Part shown: in pieces, positions 1 through 10,238 of the stretch
Numbering within the stretch: position 1 is the first letter of the stretch
Layout of the letters: each line of letters begins with the position of its first letter
DNA from: Paramoeba atlantica
Taxonomy: Eukaryota; Discosea
Length of the DNA: 64,000 nucleotides
Direction: 5' to 3'
NCBI GenBank assembly: GCA_977017575.1
Contig: CDRNVI010000007.1
Span: 300,102 to 364,101, forward strand
Translations under genes and position numbers: made by a program
Notes under the pieces: model-generated
What the model was told of the DNA's origin: nothing
Seen by the model: the letters and a program-made list of their open reading frames with translations, nothing else
The model's database searches: none

Positions 1-191
1 CTAAAGTTGATGTCGAGCGGGTCGTACGACGTATGTTTCTGGCATTATTTCCCATCCCACTACTGGAGGGGGATGGATTATGTGAATGTCCATCACATGT
101 GCATGAAAATGCCGCTTTTGACACGTCATGAGTATACACTATCTTATTTATAAAACACCATCTTTGTACCCCTTCGTATCTAAAACCGTTC

Positions 192-228
192 GTTCTCATT
201 GTCATTTTTCCTTTTTTCACCTTCTCAG
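192..228 (+). promoter_or_regulatory. splice-acceptor-like pyrimidine tract before the NPC1-like gene
   Basis: A long T/C-rich run ends in CAG at 226-228, followed by about 80 nt to the first ATG at 309. This is the form of a 3' splice acceptor, cis or trans. Positions 1-191 hold no gene that I can see. Confidence 0.5.
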
Positions 229-308
229 GCATAAGTAGTCTGTTTAATGGGATCCGGGGGCTACAAATAGTCTGTTTCTGATATTCAATACCTTTGACAA
301 TTCTGAAA

Positions 309-1136
309 ATGTTCTCACCGATCGGCGTCACTGTAGCTTATGTGCTATTTCTCAACGGGGTGAGATTTCGGGGTGCATGCGTTATGCGACCACCCCCTTT
401 TGCTGATGGGCCTGTGCCTGGTGCGCACTACGCCCCGAACGCAAGCACGCTCACAGCTACGTGGAATATCACACAGGCATGTGACACGTTTCAGCAAGGC
501 CAGCAAGTATGCTGCAGTGAAGGCCAGTATCACGCTATGGCTACAAATTTTATTGTTTTACAAGCCACTCTGGCAGGCTGTGACGCTTGTTCCATTGCTA
601 TGAAGCGTATGTGGTGCAGCTTTACATGTTCCCCAAACCAGTCCGATTTTGTATCAATCCGTTCATACGTGCCCGACAGTGGTCCTGATCCTCGTGTCCA
701 ATCGGTATACTTGAACATAACAAGTAGCTTTGCCGAAAGATTCTGGATGTCGTGTCAAAATGCCGGCTTTCGTGGGACGGAAAGTTTTAAAAACATGTTT
801 TTGAATGGCGTTTCGGGCCTCTTGACGCTTATGGCAAGCAAAACACCTTCAACAGAGCCTCCCACAAGTCATCTTGTGCACTCCATACCGATCGATTATC
901 ATCCACACTCTAAAGCATTGAATGTAACACTTGCAGAAGATCAGTACAGCTGTAGTAAGTCAGTACCACCTCCGCAATATCCTATGCCACGAGCGATGGT
1001 TGGCTTAGTCTCGCTAGAAGCGTTTACTCTTATCATGTATTTTATTATTCTTGCTCTGTCTCTCTTGTTGGGTGTGCGTAACATGTACGCAGGCTCTTTA
1101 AAGGGACGATTGAGCCATTGGCTTTCTGAAATGTAA
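309..1136 (+). CDS. NPC1-like N-terminal sterol-binding domain with one membrane segment (truncated)
   Basis: The ATG at 309 opens a hydrophobic signal peptide (MFSPIGVTVAYVLFLNG). A Cys-rich domain follows with the NPC1 N-terminal pattern: QQVCCSEGQ, paired Cys in CDACSIAMKRMWC, and FTCSPNQSDFV. Known NPC1 binds sterol in the lysosome with this domain and passes it to a large transporter body. After about residue 235 comes one membrane segment (FTLIMYFIILALSLLLGV), matching NPC1's first helix, and the frame stops at about 275 residues, against about 1,280 in full NPC1. In another frame from 1135 to about 1336 there is a stretch beginning KERERQETFQ that resembles the sequence following that helix in NPC1, so the gene looks broken by a shift and then lost. 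A consensus-like donor GTAAGG sits at 1133-1138, so an unseen intron cannot be excluded. The next gene is unrelated. Confidence 0.7.
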   Translation: MFSPIGVTVAYVLFLNGVRFRGACVMRPPPFADGPVPGAHYAPNASTLTATWNITQACDTFQQGQQVCCSEGQYHAMATNFIVLQATLAGCDACSIAMKRMWCSFTCSPNQSDFVSIRSYVPDSGPDPRVQSVYLNITSSFAERFWMSCQNAGFRGTESFKNMFLNGVSGLLTLMASKTPSTEPPTSHLVHSIPIDYHPHSKALNVTLAEDQYSCSKSVPPPQYPMPRAMVGLVSLEAFTLIMYFIILALSLLLGVRNMYAGSLKGRLSHWLSEM

Positions 1137-1474
1137 GGAGCGCGAAAGGCAAGAAACATTTCAAAGCGGTGTGCTAGGCTACATACGCACCCTTTTTGTC
1201 ATCATGCGTGCCGCAAAAAGCTTTGTAGTTAACTTAGAGTTGGTCACTAGTAGACGTACGGGAGTGCGCTACCCAAGTAAATTAATTTTTTCCGTACTTC
1301 ACTGTACAAGTCTCATCTTTTGGATAAGGCGATGATTTCCGTCGAGGTGTTTATATCACGTTCGATTTACTCCACTCACTGCATTTGTTGGCGTTCGTAG
1401 TAGAAGTCATATGGGCTCAATGCCGTGTTAGATACAAAAGCATTGTACGTTTGTTAAAAGAAAATTAAACTGAA

Positions 1475-3592
1475 ATGTGGAAAGGAATTATATGCTCTTT
1501 TGTTCGAAATGTGGAACTCTTTGGATACTACTTTCTATTCCATAATATTTCTAGAAGAAAAATCTGTGAAGTTATGAAGGCTCTCAGGCGAAAAACATAC
1601 CTGAAACCAGAATTTTGCGGCATCTTCCAAAGGCGTCTAGCAACATCGCAAAGCCATCATAGTGTCGCTATTAATCCTATACATTCAAATACAGACCGAC
1701 TGAAACAGTTTCAGCACATTTGGAAGTTATTTCCTGACGCTGCCTTGGATTCATGCGAGTCAACTTTGAGAGCTCCGCCAACTTGGCTTACGGAACTGTG
1801 CACTGACTTAAGTCTGCGTATTAACGAGGAAAATGACGAGTATCGTGCATCTCTCCTTGAAGAGGAATCCGAGTTTTCAGTACTTAGGCAAGCCTTAAAA
1901 GAACGGGGTAGAAATTTTACTGCCTTACAAAATCCTATGAAGATATGTCCAACGGCGTCACACCAGACTAATTCTACTAATTCTGATGATCTACAATCAC
2001 GAGATCGCAGCGAAACGTCATTGAAAAATACGACCTCGAGTACCAATGCTTCTTTTCAAGATAATCCTAGCGAAATATCGTTAATGAACTCTCAAGATTC
2101 ATACATTCTTGCCGACCCTTACTCGTATGTTCGCGTTGTCATCTATCCTGAAGACAACTATTCCATAGGCCCCTATGAGTTTCCTCGCCCTGGAGCGTAC
2201 CCTGATCCTGAGGTACGCCAAGCCTTATCTCTGAACGATGAAAATCATGTCTATGTATGCATCGGGGAGGCATACTGCTTCCCTCACCGTTCCCAACTAC
2301 CGACATCGCGGGGAACAGAGCCATCAAAGCTGTATGTCGATCCGACATCGCGTACTCCTACTTTGTTTCTCCAGCTTTCTCCCTATTTTCCTCCTGCAAC
2401 TTGGATACCCATGCGACCCTCTGCCGCAGTGGTTCGTCGCGTGCTTTCAGAATTCGCTCAGTTCGCTGTGTACCATCGCGATTTGCATCACACCGACTAC
2501 GTGAGGAAATGGGAACTGGCCAAAACGGTCCTTTCGAAGCAAAATATGCCTTCAGATGATGGAAGCGTTATGCGATATCTAGGATGGTCGGCTCGACTTC
2601 TTCTAATGCATCAGGCCCCACTCCGAGAATACCCAAACACGCAAGACTTTTTTATCGGTGAATATGAAAGACCTGAGGAAATTCTTGAGTACATAGAAAA
2701 TTGTCCGTTCCTGTTTGCTATTCCGGAAATGCGAACAAGCTCAATGGCATTATACAGCCGCGCAGACGGCCCCGGTATCGCAATGTCCGCTTTCCGATGC
2801 ATATATTCAAAATCAGTACTTTGGGTTAAAGTGCATCACAGCACGGAAGTGAAACTACCTCCCGCTGAGCCAATGCAATTCAAATACTTATGGCAGGAAA
2901 AGCGAGATCTTCCCGAAACCCTTACACCAGTATTCATTCGCATTGTCTGGCCGGATAACACTCGCATGTGCGGGGGTGGAGGTCTGATTCCACGCTTCAA
3001 CCAATTATTTGAAACCGAATTTGCTCGCGATATTCCCATCGATGCGGTTCTTGCGTTGCACTATATCGCCTCGTGGGCCAAGCGATCAAAGGATCTCGTG
3101 GGTGTTCTGGGGATGCGCAAACGGGTGGAGGCACTAGAGGCAGCTGTTCTAGAGCAACCTCAGCCCATCCTACCCGATTTCGGGGCGTATCCATCTACTC
3201 GAGAAATCCCTTCTCCGATGTATACGAACAAGGAACGACTTGCCATGCATATCCAATATCTGGCTCACTTAGGCGATCCTAATATTGAGAAAGTTATTCG
3301 GCGATGGATGAGGCATGACAGTGGGTCTATTCGCTTCGGCTGTGCGAAGGCCTCACTGGAACGAAATCATCGTGAATTATTCAAAGAAATTGTCCGGAAC
3401 GAGTTACCGGGGGAATATCAGCGCATGATGTTGCGCTGTATTCGCCTCAGAAAGAAACGCGATTATACCGACGCTGTCCAGAAGCTCAAGGAAGAAGACT
3501 TTGACCTACCTCCTCATGAAATCAATCATGCTGTTAAAAAGAAGGAAGGAAATCAACTTGAGCAAAATTTGCGGATGGAAGATTACCCTTGA
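1475..3592 (+). CDS. unrecognised protein, probably mitochondrial
   Basis: A 705-codon open frame from ATG 1475. An in-frame ATG at 1574 begins MKALRRKTYLKPEFCG, a basic, Arg-rich stretch ending RRLATS that reads as a mitochondrial presequence, so 1574 may be the true start. The middle part has well-ordered sequence around residues 300-560 (aromatic-rich runs such as YLGWSARLLLMHQ and FAIPEMRTSSMALY). The C-terminal 130 residues are helical and very basic/acidic (LRCIRLRKKRDYTD), ending in a charged tail. A low-complexity Ser/Asn/Thr segment lies near residues 160-210. I do not recognise a family. In a euglenozoan it could be one of the many lineage-specific mitochondrial gene-expression factors, but that is only a guess. 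Confidence 0.65.
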   Translation: MWKGIICSFVRNVELFGYYFLFHNISRRKICEVMKALRRKTYLKPEFCGIFQRRLATSQSHHSVAINPIHSNTDRLKQFQHIWKLFPDAALDSCESTLRAPPTWLTELCTDLSLRINEENDEYRASLLEEESEFSVLRQALKERGRNFTALQNPMKICPTASHQTNSTNSDDLQSRDRSETSLKNTTSSTNASFQDNPSEISLMNSQDSYILADPYSYVRVVIYPEDNYSIGPYEFPRPGAYPDPEVRQALSLNDENHVYVCIGEAYCFPHRSQLPTSRGTEPSKLYVDPTSRTPTLFLQLSPYFPPATWIPMRPSAAVVRRVLSEFAQFAVYHRDLHHTDYVRKWELAKTVLSKQNMPSDDGSVMRYLGWSARLLLMHQAPLREYPNTQDFFIGEYERPEEILEYIENCPFLFAIPEMRTSSMALYSRADGPGIAMSAFRCIYSKSVLWVKVHHSTEVKLPPAEPMQFKYLWQEKRDLPETLTPVFIRIVWPDNTRMCGGGGLIPRFNQLFETEFARDIPIDAVLALHYIASWAKRSKDLVGVLGMRKRVEALEAAVLEQPQPILPDFGAYPSTREIPSPMYTNKERLAMHIQYLAHLGDPNIEKVIRRWMRHDSGSIRFGCAKASLERNHRELFKEIVRNELPGEYQRMMLRCIRLRKKRDYTDAVQKLKEEDFDLPPHEINHAVKKKEGNQLEQNLRMEDYP

Positions 3593-3650
3593 TCATAGAG
3601 ACGCACATGTAAATCTGGTGTTGGATGTAGGCATACTTTAGAAAATATTT

Positions 3651-3666
3651 TTCCACTGTTCTACAG
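3651..3666 (+). promoter_or_regulatory. splice-acceptor-like site before the giant helical gene
   Basis: TTCCACTGTTCTACAG lies about 85 nt before the ATG at 3752. The reading frame stays open upstream of that ATG without another ATG. Confidence 0.4.
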
Positions 3667-3751
3667 AAAATTTATTTTGTGCGAAGTGCAGCAATCGAAC
3701 TTTATACGAAAGAGAAACTCAACCTTTTTTTATAACTATCTTATCCTGGAA

Positions 3752-6700
3752 ATGAGCTCCAAATCTATTGCAGTGACATCATGCATTCCTTCGCTGGCGG
3801 AATCATTGGCGTTATTCTCTGAAGATGTATCCGGATCTGATATCATAGCCGCACGAATATGGGCATTAGCACCGGATAGCGGCGACTACTTAGAGGTCGA
3901 CAAAATCGCGTCGTCTACAGTCAAGAAATTGTGCTCCACGCTTGAAGAGAGTCGATTGCCAACGAACTCTTTGGTCAAGACAGTATCCTGGAACACAATG
4001 ACGTCACTTACTAGCTTACTGCTAGCAATTGTTTCACGCTTCAATGTGGACTGTCAAGATTTCTTCCTCATGATGAAAACAGGTATCCGTCTAATCATGC
4101 TTTTTGCTGGTCAAGTAGAGGCACGCGAATTCCAGGTGATCCTTATGCTCTGCGTAGCTAAGTTTATGCGACGCGCTTCTGAAGCCTTCCAAAAAGTGGA
4201 AGGAGCGATTCTCCTCATTGATTTTTCGCCGAATTCTCTACATCGTACGACATTTTTTCAAATTCTATCCGAAGGCTTTAAGGATCTTTCTGGATTATGT
4301 CTCCCTTCGGACGCACTCAAGGCTGTTCATGGGTACCTCTCGATTTTGATCATGGAAGCTTCATGTCTTACACGTGCGCAATCTCCCGAGGACGATAACC
4401 ATTTGGATATGATGCTATCGGCTGTCAACCCATATGCTCCTCGCTGCACTGAACTTCCTGATATAGTCCAGTGCAGTGCATTCGAGCATCTTATGTACAT
4501 GATTCAGTCTAGCCTAGGCAGTAAGTTATCACGCGAGCTTTTATCAGAGTACGTACATTCTCTGTTGTGTGACTTCGTTGTAAACATGAGCCCCGTACTA
4601 CAACGGTGCTGTCAGATTGACCGAAAACTGGAGACCGAACTTGAATCCTCCGACTTGAATGTCGCATATAATGGAGTCAAGAACAACGTTCAAATAGATT
4701 ATTCTCCCAAGAGACTTGATGTGCAAGATACAACTGTACACACAGATGTTCTTACGAAATCGCACAGTGGATATCACTTTCGGTTAGTGCCATGCCTTCT
4801 CGAGTTGTGCGCAGTTGTATTAAAAGACATTAAGGCCTCAAGCACTTATCCAGCTAATGGTCTTTGTCTAAAGAGCAACCAGTCGCATCTTAACTTCTTC
4901 GTTAGGAAATTCGGTCCCCTCTTCTTCCAAGAATGTGTACAGACTTCGCATTCACTTCTTCAAAACCTCTATTTACTCCGTACAGTTTCCCTGTACTTGC
5001 GCGTCATACGATTTATGATCAGAGATCAAGAAAGTGCTCAAGACGTCGTATCTTACCTTGCTGAGCAGGATTTGTTTCCTGATATGCAATTAACGAATCT
5101 ACTATCTACGACAACAAACATCGTGCAAAGCCAGTTTTCAAACAGCAAAAAGGATTCTAGAAGCTCGCGAAAGGGCAGCGCACGGGGAAACGCTTCCGTT
5201 GGTAACCCTGATATGCTCGTTCAAGACGATTTTATTTCAGAAGTCCTAAGTCTGTACGAGGCCTTGTATTTTTTCTTAGACGAAGAAAGTGATGAGTATA
5301 AGGCGTTCCATTCTTCTGATATTTTAGGAGTTGCTTTTGAAATAGTATGCAGTCCGGCAAATCCTCAAATTATATCCCATGCATTCCTGCTAATTGGTTC
5401 TGCAGCCACTCGTGAGTCATTACTGGAATTCGTACTAAGCACTATTACCCGCGTTGGTACCTTGGCACCAATGAACGGCACGAAGTTGCTGCATCCAAAC
5501 CACAGGGCAGGGGAATATTTTCACGAGATTGACATGCGTTCTATTCTCAAATTTGAGCACGGGACTTCGTTCTACCCTAAAACTCTTGGATACATTGTGG
5601 TATTGCACTCCATTTTATCAAGTGCGGGTGTTCGGAGCTCTGAAACTGTGGAGGCCACGGATGCTCCTACACGACACAGCTTTCTTGGTTCAAGACCTCG
5701 AAACAAGATAATAATCGAGGAACGTCAACTTAAGCCATTTTTAGATTTTACGGTAGAAACCCTTCTTCTTGTAGGGTACGCAAAAAACGCAGATGAGTCA
5801 CAGCGTTGGTGCATTGTTGCTACAGGTCTTCAGATTCTGTTGACAAGCACAGTTTTGTCTTTGTTAAAACTAAATCAAATAGTTGCGGTAGTCGCGCTTG
5901 TAGAGAATATAATGGAATCCTTGGGAGAGAACTTGTCATCTGCGGATTACCTTCCACAATCGTTTTCTACTGCTGTATCGTCGATGGTGCATTGGCTTTT
6001 TGTCATCTCATTCCATGCACCTTTATCCGGATCTCAAATGGAAGAAGTTTCTCGACGAGTTTGTCGAAATTCTCAATTAATATATTCCGTTATACGAAAT
6101 CTGCGCTTTGAGGACACTTCTGTTCGTTGTATGTCACTGATTTTTCTTTGCGAAATTTGGGTCCACTATGGTATGGTAGGATCACTAGCCCGAGATTTGT
6201 GCGCTCAAGGAAAGGACGCCGTTGCATGCGAAGATTTCTCTTTTGTCTTTTCGTGCATGAGCAGTTCTTCGTTGGTCTTTGAGCCAGGGAAGGTCTTCCT
6301 GTGGAATCCTCGGTTGTGGCTGAATACGCTTGATTGGATGTGTGGATCACAGTCCAACGCACGGTTTGGTAAACTTGGGGGAAAAATGTTTTCGATTGAT
6401 CAACTTGAAGAGTGCATGTTGTGGGGTATGAAAAGTCTTTTGCTCCAGCATATAATTCAGTTGATACATCTTCCCCTTCCGTCAATGAGTTCTATAATTC
6501 TGGGATTAGCTGCGAGTTCCACAAAGTCTACAGTTTCAAGAGGAAGTCTCTTACTTTTGATAGAAGACGCACAATCAGTTCAAATCGCTTTAGATCAGCC
6601 TCTCTATCATAGCTTGTGTCTTGAATGTCTAGCAACGCTGTTGTCCTATACGCATATCGTATCAGATTTTCTCTTGCAGCAAACTAGAGACCCGTTTATT

Positions 6701-8860
6701 CGCATAGCAGGAATGGTAATGGAGCATTTCAGCAGTCTGCGGTGGAATCAAGTAGGATGGGCGATGCATTGCACAGCTACTTGTATACGCATGGGATACT
6801 TATTGACGGAAAATCTTCCAGATCTTTCTAATTGGCTACCTCTCTCCATCGAAATGTTACCTGAGACTAAATCGTTGCCCAATTTTTCGGAATATCCACG
6901 CAAAAATTTTCTTACTGGAACAGTTGAGCATGATTTAGATATTTATGGAGCCAGGGCTTTAGCTGGTGATGACTACGAATCCTACCTGCGAGAGCTATCT
7001 ATTGAAAACAAAAACATGTTTCTTCAATACGAAATACTTGCATTTTGCCAAGGATGGGCAGATGTGACGCTTGCATACAGTTCGTCTGCAGTTGAGGATA
7101 CTTTAATTTGCCACTTCTTTAAGAGCAGTATTGTGCAGGTCTTCATTGTTGTCGAAAAGGTTAGAGGCTACATAAAAGACAAACAGGCAATGGAGAAGAC
7201 CGTTCTAGACCTTCTAACTAGTGCGAATGTTATGCTCGACTTTCTGTTTTCGCACGATGCCCTGCACTCCGTGGACGATGATTTTCAGGTGGCCATTTGC
7301 AAGTCGCTGGTGGAAGCAGTAATTTCTTTTGCTGAGTTTACATCATACTTCCACGTACTGAGCATGTTTTCAACACTCCTAAGTACAGGATTGACTCATA
7401 ATCAATGCAAAATCTTGAAATACCAAGCTTCAATTATCGTGTCACACCTTGTCAAGGGCTGTCTATGCACTTTAAGCGGAGAGGATCTTCCTTTCCCCGA
7501 GCAGAGCATCATAATTATGACGCAGTTGATCTCCCACCCGACCCTTGCGGAATCGTACATAGAAGCATTGGACGGTACCATGCTAACTTCTCCCTTGACT
7601 ACACTGTTTACGCACGGTTGGGCCAAATTAAATGTAGAGCTCTACAATCTTTTAACCAGTGAAAGCGAGGCCAAGTGGCGCGATAGTGGATATACACGAA
7701 TAGCAGAGCGCTTCTCCGAACTGTTTTCCCTACAATTAATGTTCAGCGGAACGGACAGCAAATGTCCGAAATTGATATACCGCGTGCTAGACGCCATGCA
7801 GCAAATTCGTACATCTCATCTTATCAAAGGAATGGCTACCATCGAAACTGTACAGCTTCTTGGTTCTACTCCTCAACGTGTTGAAGGAACATGCGCACTA
7901 TTTTCTCCATTGTTGGAGCTTATGTGCACAATGTTAAGCGAGTTTCACGTGCAAGAGCAATGGTCGAATATCGTCACAACTGCAGAGACAATTTCTTCAA
8001 TCATGCCCCTGTTAAGCAGTGGCTGTGTTCGCTGTTCTTCCGACCTCCTTGAGTTTTTGGGACCTGGATCAAGGAATGCCGCAACAGTAGCTCTGTCCGT
8101 GCAACACTGTCATATAGGTTGTGATCTCAACAGCATTGTCATTCCGGAGGATGGCACACCATCCACTGCCATTGAGCTCTCCTTGACTAGAAGAGTAGGA
8201 TTTTTAGAACGTGTAACCCGTCTTATTTATCTACTATCGCTTACTGAGCCCTTGCAAGATGCAAGTGATTCAATACTTCCTGTTTTTGACATGCGGGCTA
8301 TTTTCGAGTCCCTTCTATCCGCACCACTCCTTTTTGAATGTGTTCCCTGGCACGTCAGCAACATTTTACGCAATTTGTGTGGAATATGCGCTCGGGCTAG
8401 CAATCTGTTTTCTGAGCCAGCCTCTCGCTATATTCCCCTAGGGGAACAGTTGATAGTGCCGCTGTTGAACTGCGTGCAGAAGATAGCCGATTGGGTGCCT
8501 GAACTGCAATTCGCTGTTCAAGAAAGAAAGTCTTTGAAGAATGATGATCCTCCACATTTTCGTGAGAACGATCTTGAATCTCCTCTCTTGATAGCTGTGT
8601 GTTGCTCTGAAATAGCTGTAAGTGTTATTTTACGTGAGATGCACGAAGTTTCGTCTCAAAGTGAACGTGCAAATGAAGCTACATCTTTGGCAGATTCGAA
8701 CAGAGGTAGTAGTGGCGGCTCTATTATGCAAAAACAACTCCGAGCACACTGCTCTACGTTACTCCATCATATCGAAAAGATTAGCGCAACTATTTCATAT
8801 TCCCCAGCATATGAAATTAGTCAACATACAGCGATCTTGAAATGTGCACTAAAATGCTGA
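3752..8860 (+). CDS. giant alpha-helical protein, possibly an inner-ring nucleoporin (Nup188/Nup205-like)
   Basis: The first ATG is 3752 (MSSKSIAVTSCIPSLAESLA), giving about 1,702 residues. The protein is helical throughout, Leu- and Ser-rich, with no membrane helix, no enzyme motif and no zinc-binding motif. Around residues 1,060-1,120 it has YGARALAGDDYESYLREL, then NKNMFLQYEILAF and GWADV. That order (YG, an acidic patch, an Asn-rich turn, then a helix ending near a Trp) resembles the equivalent region of Nup188/Nup205/Nup192 scaffold nucleoporins, and the size and solenoid character fit. No single motif is decisive, and another large HEAT-like scaffold is equally possible. A basic Ser/Lys-rich loop occurs near residues 465-485 (KKDSRSSRKGSARG). 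Confidence 0.4.
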   Translation: MSSKSIAVTSCIPSLAESLALFSEDVSGSDIIAARIWALAPDSGDYLEVDKIASSTVKKLCSTLEESRLPTNSLVKTVSWNTMTSLTSLLLAIVSRFNVDCQDFFLMMKTGIRLIMLFAGQVEAREFQVILMLCVAKFMRRASEAFQKVEGAILLIDFSPNSLHRTTFFQILSEGFKDLSGLCLPSDALKAVHGYLSILIMEASCLTRAQSPEDDNHLDMMLSAVNPYAPRCTELPDIVQCSAFEHLMYMIQSSLGSKLSRELLSEYVHSLLCDFVVNMSPVLQRCCQIDRKLETELESSDLNVAYNGVKNNVQIDYSPKRLDVQDTTVHTDVLTKSHSGYHFRLVPCLLELCAVVLKDIKASSTYPANGLCLKSNQSHLNFFVRKFGPLFFQECVQTSHSLLQNLYLLRTVSLYLRVIRFMIRDQESAQDVVSYLAEQDLFPDMQLTNLLSTTTNIVQSQFSNSKKDSRSSRKGSARGNASVGNPDMLVQDDFISEVLSLYEALYFFLDEESDEYKAFHSSDILGVAFEIVCSPANPQIISHAFLLIGSAATRESLLEFVLSTITRVGTLAPMNGTKLLHPNHRAGEYFHEIDMRSILKFEHGTSFYPKTLGYIVVLHSILSSAGVRSSETVEATDAPTRHSFLGSRPRNKIIIEERQLKPFLDFTVETLLLVGYAKNADESQRWCIVATGLQILLTSTVLSLLKLNQIVAVVALVENIMESLGENLSSADYLPQSFSTAVSSMVHWLFVISFHAPLSGSQMEEVSRRVCRNSQLIYSVIRNLRFEDTSVRCMSLIFLCEIWVHYGMVGSLARDLCAQGKDAVACEDFSFVFSCMSSSSLVFEPGKVFLWNPRLWLNTLDWMCGSQSNARFGKLGGKMFSIDQLEECMLWGMKSLLLQHIIQLIHLPLPSMSSIILGLAASSTKSTVSRGSLLLLIEDAQSVQIALDQPLYHSLCLECLATLLSYTHIVSDFLLQQTRDPFIRIAGMVMEHFSSLRWNQVGWAMHCTATCIRMGYLLTENLPDLSNWLPLSIEMLPETKSLPNFSEYPRKNFLTGTVEHDLDIYGARALAGDDYESYLRELSIENKNMFLQYEILAFCQGWADVTLAYSSSAVEDTLICHFFKSSIVQVFIVVEKVRGYIKDKQAMEKTVLDLLTSANVMLDFLFSHDALHSVDDDFQVAICKSLVEAVISFAEFTSYFHVLSMFSTLLSTGLTHNQCKILKYQASIIVSHLVKGCLCTLSGEDLPFPEQSIIIMTQLISHPTLAESYIEALDGTMLTSPLTTLFTHGWAKLNVELYNLLTSESEAKWRDSGYTRIAERFSELFSLQLMFSGTDSKCPKLIYRVLDAMQQIRTSHLIKGMATIETVQLLGSTPQRVEGTCALFSPLLELMCTMLSEFHVQEQWSNIVTTAETISSIMPLLSSGCVRCSSDLLEFLGPGSRNAATVALSVQHCHIGCDLNSIVIPEDGTPSTAIELSLTRRVGFLERVTRLIYLLSLTEPLQDASDSILPVFDMRAIFESLLSAPLLFECVPWHVSNILRNLCGICARASNLFSEPASRYIPLGEQLIVPLLNCVQKIADWVPELQFAVQERKSLKNDDPPHFRENDLESPLLIAVCCSEIAVSVILREMHEVSSQSERANEATSLADSNRGSSGGSIMQKQLRAHCSTLLHHIEKISATISYSPAYEISQHTAILKCALKC

Positions 8861-9251
8861 ATCGTAGTAAAGTTATAAAAAAAGCATTTTGGAATTTCTT
8901 TTCTGCCTTTTAGTTAGCTCCAAAACGGAATGGTGCTTTTGTTTTCAAGTTCAAAGCGAAAAACAAGTATGTGTATTTTAATCCCAATGAAATGCGCGCA
9001 AAATATGGTGCACATTATACTAAATATGGATTCATGTTGCAAAATATAATGGATGTCGATTCGATTTTGAACAGTAGTCAGACTTACATGCATGAAAGTG
9101 GTCAGAATGATAAATTGAATTATAAACATGAAAAGAATTATTACATGAAAAGAGTCACGAAAAAATGTAGCTGTTGTTTCATCTATCTTTTATGCTAAAA
9201 GAAATTTTTTTAAACTCTACTTGATATTTTGCTCGTGACAGAAGGCATAAA
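8861..9251. other. intergenic region, AT-rich
   Basis: An AT-rich spacer of about 390 bp. Short open frames on both strands have no recognisable content. GACAG at 9237-9241, 10 nt before the thioredoxin ATG, is a weak acceptor candidate. Confidence 0.4.
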
Positions 9252-9707
9252 ATGAAATCCCTGACCCTGCTGAAGTGTCGTTACAAACCCCTTTCTCCTT
9301 TAGGAGCTTTCGAATTCTCATCAGTGTCTTCTGTGCACCTCTTAGCGAGACGGTCGATCGTACACTCGTACACGGCATCCGATCCTGATCCTTTTGAACT
9401 CAGCAAAAATGAGATAGTTGTCCTTGACTTTAGTGCTCAGTGGTGCGGGCCTTGTAAGGCAGTGGTTCCGCAGTATAAAATTTTGAGCGAGCAATATCCT
9501 ATGGCGAAGTTCTACTCTGCCGACGTCGACTCGAATTCCATTATTGCAAAGAAATTCTCCGTGCGAGCCGTTCCAACGTTTGTCGTTCTTCACAAAGAAA
9601 AGATTGTGGAACGTATTGAAGGGGCCGCAATTACTGCTGTAAAAGATGCTCTCGACAAGCTCACTCAAACTTCAACTGAGAAAGATGGAAATTCCCAACC
9701 AAACTAA
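9252..9707 (+). CDS. thioredoxin, probably mitochondrial
   Basis: The 151-residue product starts with a basic, Ser/Leu-rich leader (MKSLTLLKCRYKPLSPLG ... LARRSIVHS) typical of a mitochondrial presequence. A full thioredoxin fold follows: the active site FSAQWCGPCKAVVPQ at about residues 60-75, the conserved Asp before it (VVLDFSA), the SADVDSN strand, and the cis-Pro loop VRAVPTFVVLH at about residues 115-125. It should reduce disulfides through the paired Cys of WCGPCK. A short charged C-terminal tail follows the domain. The start is the only ATG before the leader. Confidence 0.93.
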   Translation: MKSLTLLKCRYKPLSPLGAFEFSSVSSVHLLARRSIVHSYTASDPDPFELSKNEIVVLDFSAQWCGPCKAVVPQYKILSEQYPMAKFYSADVDSNSIIAKKFSVRAVPTFVVLHKEKIVERIEGAAITAVKDALDKLTQTSTEKDGNSQPN

Positions 9708-10238
9708 TCAGTCGATTTACACTAGGCATGGAATATTGCACAGCTTTTGTGTACTTTTTCATCATGAGACTATTTGATCACCTAAACAGTTTTGCTAAGT
9801 ATTAGCTTACAATACATTATTTTGCTTCATATCACCACGCAAATATTTTTTCTCCTGCATTTTTCATTTAGAACTTTAGTAACTGTAGACGCGCCAACTT
9901 ATGTGACATAAGTACCGTGATGTGGGCAAAATCCTATCAATCAGGTGTCAGCGTGCTACACATATGAATTTTTTTCTACACAGAACACCCCAGTCAGTAG
10001 TTTCCACATACATGCACATGGAATATTTTTTTTCTGACATGGACATGAAGGATCTTATTTTCCTATCCCCATATTAGTTTCTCACCACATTCGCTTATTG
10101 ACTGTTAAGTCTGGTCAATAATGTTAATATCCTTTTTCTATTACTTTCCCCAGTGATGTGTTGTCAGGTACCACCTATTCATATTTCAGTGTCTTCACAA
10201 AATTAGAGCACTGTTTCTCCACAGCTACATTACGCCCA
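9708..10238. other. intergenic region
   Basis: An AT-rich spacer of about 530 bp with T-runs near 9960-10030. I see no gene; only the acceptor-like site at its end is notable. Confidence 0.4.
10209..10224 (+). promoter_or_regulatory. splice-acceptor-like site before the GNAT gene
   Basis: CACTGTTTCTCCACAG ends 14 nt before the ATG at 10239. The frame upstream is open but has no ATG, so this site helps fix the start. Confidence 0.5.
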
